A DNA stretch of 33,046 bases from Accumulibacter sp. (GCA_031257115.1 JAIRPF010000026.1:1-33046); one strand, 5' to 3'. Positions 6,625 to 14,468 are shown, counted from the first letter of the stretch. Made by a program: numbers and translations. The notes: generated from the letters alone by a model not told the origin.

Positions 6625-8007
6625 ATGTTATCCGTCATGCCTTGGGTGGCCATCCTGGTCACGATCATTGCCGCTTACGGAATCATCAAGAACTACAAGA
6701 CCCACATGGTGCTGTTCTGCGCCGGATTCGCGCTGATCGTGCTCAGCGTGATCGCCGGCAACCATGACATTCTGCCGAAGGGCGCGAAATCTTCGGGAAC
6801 CCTCGTCTTCGACATCTTCGATCTGTTCCGCCTCATTTCCATCCGGCAGATTTCGGGAATCGGCTTTCTCATCCTGATCGCCGGCGGCTTTTCCACCTAC
6901 ATGGAACGCATCGGCGCGGCCGGCAAGCTGGTGCAGATTTGCGTGGAACCGCTGCGCTTCATCAGGAATCCCTACATCCTGCTGCCTTTCGCTTTCCTGA
7001 TCGGTCACGCCCTCGGCGTCGTGGTGCCCAGCGCCGCCGGGCTGGCGATGCTGCTGATGGTCTCCATGTTTCCGCTGCTGGTCGGCCTGGGCGTCACGCC
7101 GCCCGCCGCCGCCGCGATCATCGGTTCCACCTTGTGCATGAGCTACCCGCCCACCAGCCCGATGTCCATCCTGGCCGCCAAAACCATCGGCACGGAACCG
7201 GTCGCGCTCCTGATTCAATACCAGTTGGCCCTGGCCATTCCGGTGGCGCTCGTCATCGCCGTCCTGCACGGCTTCGTGCAGCGTTATTTCGACAAAAAGG
7301 AGGGCCTCGCCAGCTCGGCCGTCGCGGTCGAAACGCAATCCCGCTCCGATCCGAGGGTGGCCGCGCTGCCGGGCTATTACGCCCTGTTCCCGCTCGTCCC
7401 GCTCGCGCTGCTCGTCGTCTTCAACAAGCTGGTGTGGAAAACCATCGTTCTCGACACGTCTACCGCCATGATCGTCGGCTGGTTCCTCGCCATCGCCGTC
7501 GATTTGCTGCGCAACCGCGACATCAAGAAGACCTTCGACGACAGCATGGCGATGTTTTCCGGCATGGGGGCGATCCTCACCTCCGTCGTATCCCTGATTT
7601 TCGTCGCCGATTTCTTCTCCAGCGGCTTGCAGGCCAGCGGTCTCATCAACCTGCTGATGGACGCCGCCAAGGCCAGCGGCACCGGAGTGACGGGCAGCAC
7701 CGTCGTGCTTTCGGCCTGCGTCGGTTTCATCGCCCTGCTGACGGGCAGCGGCGTCGCCGCCTTCACCAGCCTGGTCGGCCTGGTGCCGCCGCTGGCCCAG
7801 TCCGTGGGCGGAGACCCCGGCGCCATGATCCTGCCGATCCAGTTCGCCTCGGAAATGATCCGTCCGGTCTCCCCGGTGGCCGGCGTAATCATCATCGTCG
7901 CCGGCGCGGCGAAAGTGTCGCCCGTCTCCATCGCCAAGCGCGAAGCCATTCCCATGGGCGCCGGCATGATCGCCATCCTGGTGTTGAACTACGTCCTGTT
8001 TACCTGA
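6625..8007 (+). CDS. dcuC: DcuC-family C4-dicarboxylate transporter
   Basis: 460 residues, the usual DcuC length (about 460), with 12 or so hydrophobic segments throughout. Family features seen: the early IKNYKTHMVLFCAGFAL segment, GFSTYMERIGAAGKLV followed by a P-L-R-F-I loop, FVQRYFDKKEG in the central cytoplasmic loop, and the C-terminal LTGSGVAAFTSLVGLVPPLA and IRPVSPVAGVIIIVAGAAKVSP. DcuC carriers move fumarate or succinate across the inner membrane, chiefly in anaerobic growth; some relatives carry other acids, so the substrate here is uncertain. The start is preceded by AAGGGG. An M20 hydrolase follows after 38 bases and probably shares the transcript, so the imported compound may be the hydrolase's substrate or product. 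Confidence 0.85.
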   Translation: MLSVMPWVAILVTIIAAYGIIKNYKTHMVLFCAGFALIVLSVIAGNHDILPKGAKSSGTLVFDIFDLFRLISIRQISGIGFLILIAGGFSTYMERIGAAGKLVQICVEPLRFIRNPYILLPFAFLIGHALGVVVPSAAGLAMLLMVSMFPLLVGLGVTPPAAAAIIGSTLCMSYPPTSPMSILAAKTIGTEPVALLIQYQLALAIPVALVIAVLHGFVQRYFDKKEGLASSAVAVETQSRSDPRVAALPGYYALFPLVPLALLVVFNKLVWKTIVLDTSTAMIVGWFLAIAVDLLRNRDIKKTFDDSMAMFSGMGAILTSVVSLIFVADFFSSGLQASGLINLLMDAAKASGTGVTGSTVVLSACVGFIALLTGSGVAAFTSLVGLVPPLAQSVGGDPGAMILPIQFASEMIRPVSPVAGVIIIVAGAAKVSPVSIAKREAIPMGAGMIAILVLNYVLFT

Positions 8008-8045
8008 CAATCACGGCAAGCGTTTTTCCAAAGGAGATTTCCGTC

Positions 8046-9287
8046 ATGAGCGATATCGATAGCGTCCTCGCCAAATTGCTGGCCGACGAGAAAATGCGAA
8101 AAGCCCTGAAATTCCTCGAAGACGACGAAGCCGCCACCTTCGCCGAACTGCGGGAAATGGCGCGGGTTCCGGGCGAGACCTTCCATGAAAGGGAAGGGCG
8201 TACCCCCATGTACCAGGCCAAGCTGGAGAAATACGGCGCCGATTCCGTCGAAGTCGATGAAATCGGCAATGTCCTCGGCTATGTCGACGGCGACGCGCCG
8301 CGCCCGAAAATCATGCTCGACGCCCACCTCGATACCGTGTTCGCCATGAGCGAACCCATTGAAATCAAGGAATTGGGCGACGGCAGATACAACTGCCCCG
8401 GCATGTCCGACGACACGGCCTGCCTCGCCATGGACCTCACGGTATTGCGCGCCATTCGCCACGCCGGACTCGTTCCTCACGGCCGCGTCATGATTACCGG
8501 CACGGTGCGCCACGAGGGCGAAGGCGATCTCGGCGGCATGAAAACCCTGTTTGCCCGCGACAAAACCATCGACGCCTGTTTCTGCTCGGAAACACTGACC
8601 AAGCCGGGCGCCATCATCGACACCGCCATCGGCGTGCATCGCTACGAACTGGTTTTCAAAGGGCCGGGCGGCCATAGCTGGCTGGACTGGGGACGGCCCA
8701 ACCCGATCCAGGCGCTCTGCCGCGCCGGGGCCGCGCTCTCCGAATTGCGGGCGCCGGCCGAACCGAAGACCAGTTTCAACCTGGGCACCGTCACCGGCGG
8801 CACCACGGTCAACGCCATTCCCGCCGAATGCCGGGCCAAACTGGACATCCGCTCGGTTTCGGCCGATGTCCTCGACGCCCTCGACGCGCAAATCCACAAA
8901 CTGGTCGATGAAGCGGTGGCGGCGGAAAACGCCCGCTGGACGGGCGACCCGGTGACCGTGGAATGGCGCCGGATCGGCGATCGCCCGGCGGGCAGCGTTC
9001 CGCCGGATTCCCTGGTCGTGCAACTGCTGTGGAAAGCCACCGAAGCGGTCGGGCTGACACCCAGCCATTGGCCGCCGCTGGGCACCAACGCCAATATCCC
9101 CATCAGCATGGGCATCCCCTCCACCGGCTTCGGCGGCGGCGGCATCGGTGGCAACCTGCACTCCCCGACCGAATGGTACAGCCCGCAACACAGCGCCAAA
9201 CACGCGCAACGCATCCTGCTGACAGTATTCGCCATGACCGGACTGAAAGGCGTCACCGAACCGCTGGCGAAGATCCGCGACGATTGA
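8046..9287 (+). CDS. M20-family metallo-hydrolase, variant active site
   Basis: 413 residues; AAGGAG precedes the ATG. The M20 fold is clear: LDAHLDTVF with zinc ligand His94 and Asp96, the bridging aspartate in GMSDDTACLAM, the lid-domain start VHRYELVFKGPGGHSW, TVTGGTTVNAIPAECRAKLDIR, and the last ligand in NLHSPTEWY. M20 enzymes remove amino acids or acyl groups from peptides and acylated amines. At the general-base/metal pair, where relatives have Glu-Glu in GEEGxGDLxG, this protein reads RHEGEGDLGG, so the base position appears to be His156. In place of the usual STDxN it has GTNAN. Activity may be altered; the fold is otherwise complete. Co-transcribed with dcuC. Confidence 0.82.
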   Translation: MSDIDSVLAKLLADEKMRKALKFLEDDEAATFAELREMARVPGETFHEREGRTPMYQAKLEKYGADSVEVDEIGNVLGYVDGDAPRPKIMLDAHLDTVFAMSEPIEIKELGDGRYNCPGMSDDTACLAMDLTVLRAIRHAGLVPHGRVMITGTVRHEGEGDLGGMKTLFARDKTIDACFCSETLTKPGAIIDTAIGVHRYELVFKGPGGHSWLDWGRPNPIQALCRAGAALSELRAPAEPKTSFNLGTVTGGTTVNAIPAECRAKLDIRSVSADVLDALDAQIHKLVDEAVAAENARWTGDPVTVEWRRIGDRPAGSVPPDSLVVQLLWKATEAVGLTPSHWPPLGTNANIPISMGIPSTGFGGGGIGGNLHSPTEWYSPQHSAKHAQRILLTVFAMTGLKGVTEPLAKIRDD

Positions 9288-9385
9288 CGAAAAACGGCGC
9301 GAACATCATCCGCGTCCGCCGTGGTTGACTGCCTTTATAACCACGGCAAACACGGCGGACACGGCGAAAAACAAGGAAAAACCTC

Positions 9386-9554
9386 GTCATTCCCGCGCAA
9401 GCGGGAATCCAGGAACATACCTACCGGCGCGAAGCGCCGCAAGCCAAACCTCCCTCCTGAGGGAGGTATCACGCCGAAGGCGTGACGGAGGGAGTCGGGC
9501 GGTTGAATCATCAAACGCGGAGAAACACGTCATTTCCGCGTTCGCGGGAATGAC
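9386..9554. repeat. Composite dispersed repeat (R1 half, R2, R1 half)
   Basis: The 530-base gap before the YhcH-like gene holds no gene. At 9386-9411 is an R1 end (CGTCATTCCCGC, GCAA, GCGGGAATCC). At 9427-9515 is R2 (CTCCCTCCTGAGGGAGG, then ATCACGCCGAAGGCGTGACG and GGCGGTTGAATC). At 9528-9554 is a second R1 stem. The same R2-spacer-R1 order recurs at 29448-29552. The first 60 bases of the gap (9318-9370) contain the CACGGCGG-type 9-base repeat. The rest, to about 9800, shows nothing recognisable. Confidence 0.75.
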
Positions 9555-9817
9555 GACATTCTTGGGGAAAGTGGCTCGCGCGGTAGTCCGACTCGCGTCT
9601 ACCGGTATCCGTCGACAAGAATGCCGGCGCGGGGCAATCTCATTTTCAAACCGTTCGCGCCGCGAAGACGGGCTGTGGGCAACGCCTTGGCACGGCGAGG
9701 CGAAACCGGCGAAGGCGCGGGCGATTCAGGAATGGAATCGGAGGATAATGGCCGGGTTTACGACGCGCGCCGGATGAGAACGGCGCATTTTACAATCCAC
9801 GCAAAGGAGAATCCTTC

Positions 9818-10294
9818 ATGATCGTAGGCCGTATTTCCGATGTAGCGGCGCAACGCGGCGTCTTGCCCGGCGCGATCGTTCAGGCCCTGGAAGCCGTGCG
9901 CAAGGTCGACCTTGGCGCGCTGGCGCCGGGGCGCTATGAAATCGAGGGCGACAAGCTGTTTTACCTGGTTCAGGACGCCGAACTGCGCACACTGACGGAA
10001 AGCCGCGCCGAGGCGCACCGCAAATACGCCGACATCCAGATCCCGTTCAGCGCCCGCGAACGCTACGGCTTCGCCCTGCCGCAAGCCGGCCTCGCGCCCA
10101 GCGACGATCAGTTCGAGGCCAAGGACCTGGCGTTCTACCCGCCGCCCGCCGGCGAATGCTTCATCGACGCCGCTCCCGGCGACTATCTGGTCTTTCTGCC
10201 CTGGGAACTGCATCGCCCGTGCGTGATCGTCAATAACCGGGAAACAATCCGCAAGGCCGTCGTCAAGGTGCATGGCAGCCTGCTGGGAATGTGA
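9818..10294 (+). CDS. YhcH/YjgK/YiaL-family protein
   Basis: 158 residues, normal for the family, with AAAGGAG well placed before the ATG. The protein is a cupin-like jelly roll: GRYEIEGDKLFYLVQD, then EAHRKYADIQIPFSARERYG, and the metal-site region FIDAAPGDYLVFLPWELHRPCV ending VVKVHGSLLGM. The conserved E-x-H-x3-D-I-Q element and the late P-x-E-x-H-x-P element are both present. Relatives include the EbgC beta subunit and YiaL; they probably act on sugar or sugar-acid anomers. It stands alone between repeat-rich spacers. Confidence 0.85.
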   Translation: MIVGRISDVAAQRGVLPGAIVQALEAVRKVDLGALAPGRYEIEGDKLFYLVQDAELRTLTESRAEAHRKYADIQIPFSARERYGFALPQAGLAPSDDQFEAKDLAFYPPPAGECFIDAAPGDYLVFLPWELHRPCVIVNNRETIRKAVVKVHGSLLGM

Positions 10295-10380
10295 GCCACG
10301 ACGGTGAACCACGGCCAGCGGGCGATCCGCACGCGCGCTGTCCACTGCGGCAACCGCCCGCCGCCGGGATCGCGCGAAAC

Positions 10381-10510
10381 GCCGCAAGGTAAACCTCCCT
10401 CAAGAGGGAGGCCAAAGCCTCCGAAGCGTTGCGCCGCAAGCCAAGCCTCCCTCACGGGGGAGGTGTCGCGCCAAAGGCGTGACGAAGGAAGTTCGGCGGT
10501 TCAGTCTCCG
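10381..10510. repeat. R2 dispersed repeat, two tandem partial copies
   Basis: Two blocks of the R2 family: CTCCCTCAAGAGGGAGG near 10395, and CCTCCCTCACGGGGGAGG near 10445 followed by TCGCGCCAAAGGCGTGACG and GGCGGTTCAG. Another R2 stem (CTTCCTCAAGAGGGAGG) is near 10590. The gap 10295-10791 has no gene that I can support. Confidence 0.7.
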
Positions 10511-10614
10511 AAGCCGTCCGTTCTCCCGAACAGCTTCTTGCTCTCGACACAACAGCCCGACTCCTTCCGACTCGCGGTCTTGCCGCGAGCCACCTTCCTC
10601 AAGAGGGAGGTTTT

Positions 10615-10683
10615 GAACGGAGCGCGGGCGTGACGCCCGCAAAAAAAACGGACAAAGCGGGCGTCACGCCCGCGCTCCACGTT
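10615..10683. repeat. R3 inverted repeat with 22-bp arms
   Basis: Arms that begin GGAGCGCGGGCGTGACG and are perfectly complementary over 22 bases flank a 16-base A-rich loop. Each arm is itself partly self-complementary (GGGCGTGACGCCC). A shorter member of the family lies at 18281-18315. Confidence 0.75.
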
Positions 10684-10791
10684 CCAGCCCGGCCTGCCGC
10701 GTTCAAGCGCCCGGTTTCTTTCTCGACAGACCAGATCCTCCCGGCCCGCGGCTTCGCCGATCCCCGGTGTTGCCGTTTTCCTGCCGCCGCG

Positions 10792-10992
10792 TCATCCGGC
10801 GCGCCGCCGGTTCGGCCGCGGTTCGGCGTCGCGCGCCTTTTTTTGCTCCAGCCGCGCGTTCTTGCCGGCGTCGAAGAACACGTAGCGTCCGTACAGTTCG
10901 CAGCCCTTCATGCCTGGATCGCAGGGCAGGTTCTTGACCTTGCCGCAGCGGCCGTCCAGTTCGTGCGGGCAACTCCAGGCGCCTCCGGTCAT
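10792..10992 (-). CDS. Small cysteine-rich conserved protein (66 residues)
   Basis: Start chosen at ATG 10992, with GAGGT 6-10 bases upstream. The product begins MTGGAWSCPHELDGRCGKV and goes on KNLPCDPGMKGCELYGRYVFF, then a basic tail with RRR near the end. Four cysteines in the order C-x7-C-x6-C-x6-C, with CPHE and PCDPGMKGC, suggest a metal or Fe-S binding knuckle. From memory, similar small hypothetical proteins occur in betaproteobacteria; I do not know a function. The upstream frame stays open far beyond this start but looks non-coding. It is divergent from the cupin gene. Confidence 0.65.
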   Translation of the reverse strand: MTGGAWSCPHELDGRCGKVKNLPCDPGMKGCELYGRYVFFDAGKNARLEQKKARDAEPRPNRRRAG

Positions 10993-11127
10993 CGCGTTTA
11001 CCTCGTGGGGTTCGAAATCGTGATTGTCCGCGCGGGCCGTTCCCGGTTCAAGCGGGAGCGGAAGATTTGATCGTCCGCCGCCGATCCGCGTATGCTTGAG
11101 CGATTTTCCCTCCCAGGAGTTCCCGCC

Positions 11128-11457
11128 ATGCAAATATCGGATATTCCGTTTGGAACGACCGATTGGGCCGCGATAGCGCCCACCGAGCATCCCGGCGAGC
11201 GCGGCAGGGCGCTCTGGCGTACCCGTCGGTTCGGCGACATCCGCGTGCGCATGGTCGAGTATTCGCCCGGCTATCTCGCCGATCACTGGTGCTTGAAAGG
11301 GCACATCCTGCTTTGCGTCGAGGGCGAACGGCATACCGAACTCAAGGACAGGCGCGCCTTCACGCTCAAGCCCGGCATGAGTTACCAGGTAGCCGACCAA
11401 GCCGAGCCGCACCGCTCGTCTACGGCTCGCGGCGCCAGGCTGTTCATCGTGGATTGA
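11128..11457 (+). CDS. DHCW-motif cupin-fold protein
   Basis: 109 residues. The start at 11128 follows AGGAG (11116-11120) and begins MQISDIPFG, as in the family. The single-domain cupin carries YSPGYLADHWCLKGHILLCV, the region that names the family, then ELKDRRAFTLKPGMSYQVAD and EPHRSST, and ends LFIVD. Histidines in DHW, GHI and PHR could bind a metal. The reaction is unknown. It stands alone, convergent with arsC, with 17 bases between the stops. Confidence 0.85.
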   Translation: MQISDIPFGTTDWAAIAPTEHPGERGRALWRTRRFGDIRVRMVEYSPGYLADHWCLKGHILLCVEGERHTELKDRRAFTLKPGMSYQVADQAEPHRSSTARGARLFIVD

Positions 11458-11474
11458 CGGTTTACGCGGCGGGA

Positions 11475-11858
11475 TCAATCGCCGGCGTCGAGCAGTTCCA
11501 GGACTTTTTCCGGCGGCCGGCCGATGACGGCGCGCTTGCCGCGCACGGCGATCGGGCGTTCGATCAGGATCGGATGCGCGGCCAGTGCATCGAGCCATTG
11601 TTCCTCGTCCAGCGTCTTGCCGGCGTAATTTTCCTTGAACACGCTTTCCCCGCGCCGGACGAGTTCGGAGGGCTTCATGCCCAGTTTTTTCAACAGCTCG
11701 CGGAGTTCTTCCCGGCTGGGCGGCGTTTTCAGATACTCGACGATCCGCGCCTCGACGCCTTTGCCCGCGACGATTTCGCAGGCCGAACGGCTTTTCGAGC
11801 AGCGGGCGTTGTGGTAGATGACGAGTTCCTGGGCTTTCCCCTTGCATTTGCAGGCCAT
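11475..11858 (-). CDS. arsC: ArsC-family arsenate reductase-like protein
   Basis: 127 residues from ATG 11858, with GGAG upstream. The thioredoxin-fold ArsC signature is seen: LVIYHNARCSKSRSACEIV with the catalytic cysteine at about residue 20, EYLKTPPSREELRELLKKLGM, the acidic segment LDALAAHPILIERPIAV with the arsenate-binding arginine, and GRPPEKVLELL at the end. Glutaredoxin-linked ArsC reduces arsenate to arsenite. A short extra N-terminus (MACKCKGKAQE) with two cysteines precedes the usual start. No arsenite pump or ArsR is nearby, so a housekeeping YfgD-type role is possible. Confidence 0.85.
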   Translation of the reverse strand: MACKCKGKAQELVIYHNARCSKSRSACEIVAGKGVEARIVEYLKTPPSREELRELLKKLGMKPSELVRRGESVFKENYAGKTLDEEQWLDALAAHPILIERPIAVRGKRAVIGRPPEKVLELLDAGD

Positions 11859-11961
11859 GATGTCTCCATGAAAGCGAATCCGGGAGATAGTTAACCACGG
11901 CGGATGCGGGAAACGCAAGTTCGCGCGGCGGCGCGTTTTGGCATCGACCGCCCGCGCATTC

Positions 11962-12087
11962 CCGTCGTTCCCTTGGCAAGCGGGAATCCGGTTCCTTGTT
12001 TTCAGCCCGAAGGGCCGTGAATTCAAAGGATGCGGCGCTCCGCGCCGGAAGGTACGAGCTGGATTCCCGCGTTCGCGGGAATGACGG
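11962..12087. repeat. R1 element, full MITE-like copy
   Basis: About 126 bases with inverted ends: the left end reads CGTCGTTCCCTTGGCAAGC then GGGAATCCGG; the right end is CTGGATTCCCGCGTTCGC then GGGAATGACGG. Inside are CAGCCCGAAGGGC and the hairpin GGCGCTCCGCGCC. It has the same plan as 29526-29649. Half copies lie at 9386, 18389 and 32828. It codes for nothing convincing. Confidence 0.75.
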
Positions 12088-12095
12088 GGCCTTTT

Positions 12096-12350
12096 TCGTT
12101 TTTCACCGTGTTCGTCGCGGTCAAGGTTTTGCTTTTCTCCGTATCCTCCGTGGTTAATCTTGCTTTTTATGCGCTGGATTCCCGCGTTCGCGGGAATGAC
12201 GGCTGTGATGGAACCGGCGGAGGCGACGGCGAACCGGATACCGGCAGGCAAGGGCGTGACGGGGGGGCCTTGCTTTTCGCCGTGCCCGCCGTGTTCGTTG
12301 TGGTCAAGTTTTTCGCTTCTGCCTTTCGCCGCGCCTGCCGTGGTTATCCC
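12096..12350. repeat. Degenerate 9-base tandem repeat (CCGTGTTCG type) with an R1 stem
   Basis: The gap 11859-12492 has no gene. Besides the R1 element it contains CACCGTGTTCGTCGCGGTC at about 12105 and CCGTGCCCGCCGTGTTCGTT at about 12281. These show a 9-base period of the form CGCCGTGNN, ending CCGTGGTTA. A further R1 stem is at 12173-12202. The period gives false open frames with His-Gly-Glu repeats. Confidence 0.6.
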
Positions 12351-12492
12351 GGTTTTGCTTCTGGGGTTTGCAATTCTTCCGGCGTTCCATATCATTTTCG
12401 GAACATCGGTCCAAAGTGGCGTTCGTAATTCCGGTGCGTCGTTGGCGGAGGCGCTTTTCAAACCGTGCGTTGCCGGAACCTGGAGCTTTGTG

Positions 12493-13932
12493 ATGCCCGA
12501 CATGGTATCGCCCGAAATGCTTCACGATTACGAGCGGATTCGCAGCCTTGCGATGCCGTCGTTGTTCGAGAGCCTCGAAGACCTTTGCAAGGGGACGGTG
12601 ATCGTCGATCGCAACGCGCGCATCGTGTGGATCAACGAGCGTTACGCGACCCTGCTGGGCGCGAAATCGGCGGCGGACGCCATCGGCCGGGAGGTCGAGG
12701 AGGTCATTCCTTGCAGCCTGATGCGCAAGGTGGTGACGACGGGACATTCGATTCCGCTCGATCTCATGGAAGCGAACGGAAAGACCTTCGTGGTGATGCG
12801 CGCGCTCCTCAGGGACGAGCGTGGCGAGATCGTCGGCGCGGTCGGGTTCGCGCTCTTCGACCAGGTCCAGCCGCTCAAGCCGTTGTTCGTCAAGCTGGAG
12901 GCCATCCAGCAGGAACTGGCGATGAACCGGAGGCGGCTGGCCGAGGAGCGGTGCGCCAAGTACAATTTTTCCAACTTCGTCGGTTCCAGCCCGGTGTGCG
13001 TGGAAGTGAAGCGGCAGGCGAGGCGCGCGGCCCAGCTCGACACGACGGTCCTGCTGCTGGGCGAAACCGGGACGGGCAAGGAATTGCTGGCGCACACCAT
13101 CCACGGGGCGTCGACGCGCGCCGGAAAGCCGTTCGTCGGCGTGAACGTCGCGGCCATTCCGGAGACGCTCCTGGAGACCGAGTTTTTCGGCGCCGTTTCC
13201 GGGGCCTGCACGGGGGCCGACAAGCGCGGGCGCAAGGGCAAGTTCGAGGTGGCCGACGGCGGAACGCTGTTCCTCGACGAGATCGGCGACATGCCCCTGC
13301 AACTCCAGTCCAAGCTGCTGCGCGTGTTGCAGGAGCAGGAATTTGAGCCGGTCGGCTCGGATCAGGTGAAAAGCGTGAACGTGCGGGTGATCGCCGCGAC
13401 CAGCGCCGATCTGCAAAAGCGGGTGGCGCGGGGGACGTTCCGCGCCGACCTCTACTATCGCCTCAACGTGCTCCCCATCCGCGTTCCGCCGTTGCGCGAG
13501 CGTACCGCCGACATGGGCGCGCTCTGCGAGTACGTCCTGGAGCAGATCGGACAGCGGACGGGAATGACGCACCTCGATCTGTCGCCCGACGCGATCGATC
13601 GTCTGTGCCAGTACCGCTGGCCGGGCAACATCCGGGAATTGCGCAACGTCCTGGAAAAGGCGGTCATGCTCTCGGACAAGAACTGGCTCTCGGCCGAGGA
13701 TCTGGAGGGCGTCCTGCCCGTGGAGGCGGGCGGCTGGCGGTCGGGCGGCGCGTCGGCGGCGGGCGGGGTGTCCTCGTATGCGCGAGCCGTCGAGGAGTTC
13801 GAGCGGGAGTTTTTGTCCAACGCGCTGTCCGTCGCGCGCGGCAAGGTCGACGAGGCGGCCCGGATCCTCGGCCTGGCGCGCGCCACGCTCTACCGGAAGC
13901 TGAAAACCTACGGCCTGCTGTCGCAGGAATGA
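12493..13932 (+). CDS. PAS-domain sigma54-dependent activator with altered GAFTGA loop
   Basis: 479 residues; GGAG lies 7 bases before the ATG. Order: PAS-type sensor (residues about 20-130, GTVIVDRNARIVWINERY), a linker helix, the AAA+ domain with Walker A GETGTGKE (190-197), Walker B TLFLDEIGDM, the arginine-finger region FRADLYYRLNVLPIRVPPLRER and sensor II WPGNIRELRN, then a Fis-type HTH (KVDEAARILGLARATLYRKL). Such proteins use ATP to open sigma54 promoters. The loop that touches sigma54, normally GAFTGA, reads GACTGA here (Cys239), and the preceding FGxExG has become FGAVSG. By position it should control the permease, CoA-transferase and SDR genes just downstream. A loss or change of function is possible. 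Confidence 0.9.
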   Translation: MPDMVSPEMLHDYERIRSLAMPSLFESLEDLCKGTVIVDRNARIVWINERYATLLGAKSAADAIGREVEEVIPCSLMRKVVTTGHSIPLDLMEANGKTFVVMRALLRDERGEIVGAVGFALFDQVQPLKPLFVKLEAIQQELAMNRRRLAEERCAKYNFSNFVGSSPVCVEVKRQARRAAQLDTTVLLLGETGTGKELLAHTIHGASTRAGKPFVGVNVAAIPETLLETEFFGAVSGACTGADKRGRKGKFEVADGGTLFLDEIGDMPLQLQSKLLRVLQEQEFEPVGSDQVKSVNVRVIAATSADLQKRVARGTFRADLYYRLNVLPIRVPPLRERTADMGALCEYVLEQIGQRTGMTHLDLSPDAIDRLCQYRWPGNIRELRNVLEKAVMLSDKNWLSAEDLEGVLPVEAGGWRSGGASAAGGVSSYARAVEEFEREFLSNALSVARGKVDEAARILGLARATLYRKLKTYGLLSQE

Positions 13933-14179
13933 GACGGCATCCCGGTTTTGAGATTGTTTTACCGATCAACCGCTTAATGATTTCTTAAGTTTTCCTTTAT
14001 CTCATTGTTGATACGGCGTGGAGGGCGTTTGTGGCCGATTTTTCCCTCCATGAATAAAAACATCAATCGATTCAATGTGTTGAGAATTGTGGCGCGTCTT
14101 TTGCCGGGAGATGCCCATAAGCAGCTCCAGGCTTGCGAGAGGATGCCTGGGATGGACGGAAACATCGGCATTGACCGGG

Positions 14180-14346
14180 GAGGGCGGTCGCATTTGTCCA
14201 AACCCCTGGTGCAAGGGAAGAGTCCAGGGCTTCACGCGGATTTCTTCATCGTAAAACTGACTCCGGTTTGAAACCCCGCCCTTCAGGGCGGTGCGAAGGC
14301 TGGAACCCCGGCTTGGAAGGCCGGGGTTTCGACCGTGGCTACTTGG
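14180..14346 (+). ncRNA. Highly structured non-coding segment, possible transposon-associated (IS605/IscB-type) RNA remnant
   Basis: Three hairpins occur in a row: CCCTGG/CCAGGG (about 14204-14230) around CAAGGGAAGAGT; CCGCCCTTCAGGGCGG (about 14276-14293) preceded by TTGAAACC; and AACCCCGGC/GCCGGGGTT (about 14306-14332). A looser GGGG/CCCC stem follows near 14346-14366. The TTGAAACCCCGCCCTTCAGG type hairpin is familiar from the ends and guide-RNA scaffolds of IS200/IS605-type elements. I recall the whole pattern as HEARO-like, but cannot confirm it. No TnpB or IscB gene is present. The gap 13933-14468 holds no convincing protein gene. Confidence 0.4.
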
Positions 14347-14378
14347 GAGGGGTGCCAACCCCTTCCAGGTTCGTTCAC

Positions 14379-14404
14379 AGCGACAGGCATGAATGCCTGT
14401 CGCT
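14379..14404. promoter_or_regulatory. 26-bp palindrome upstream of the permease gene
   Basis: Arms AGCGACAGGCAT and ATGCCTGTCGCT are perfectly complementary (12 bp) around a GA. It lies 65 bases before the permease start. It may be an operator or the end of the structured element. A sigma54 -12-like TTGCT follows at 14411, but its -24 partner is poor. Confidence 0.4.
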
Positions 14405-14468
14405 AATTAGTTGCTATTCAGGGCGTCATCGATGCCTATAACAGCGAAACAAACGGAGGATTAATCTC

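Noticed and set aside
9325-9777. A 150-codon plus-strand frame
   Set aside because: Its protein is a translation of dispersed repeats (SHSRASGNP and RRRRDGGS types), with no ribosome site.
10792-11979. A 395-codon minus-strand frame upstream of and including the small cysteine-rich protein
   Set aside because: Only the last 66 codons look real; the rest is antisense to the cupin and in another frame of arsC.
9386-12202. Repeated TTCCCGC-N4-GCGGGAA stems as a possible CRISPR array
   Set aside because: Copies are far apart, irregularly spaced and in both orientations, with no spacers of constant length and no cas genes.
14005-14271. An 88-codon plus-strand frame before the permease
   Set aside because: No ribosome site or family; it runs through the structured segment with its hairpins.
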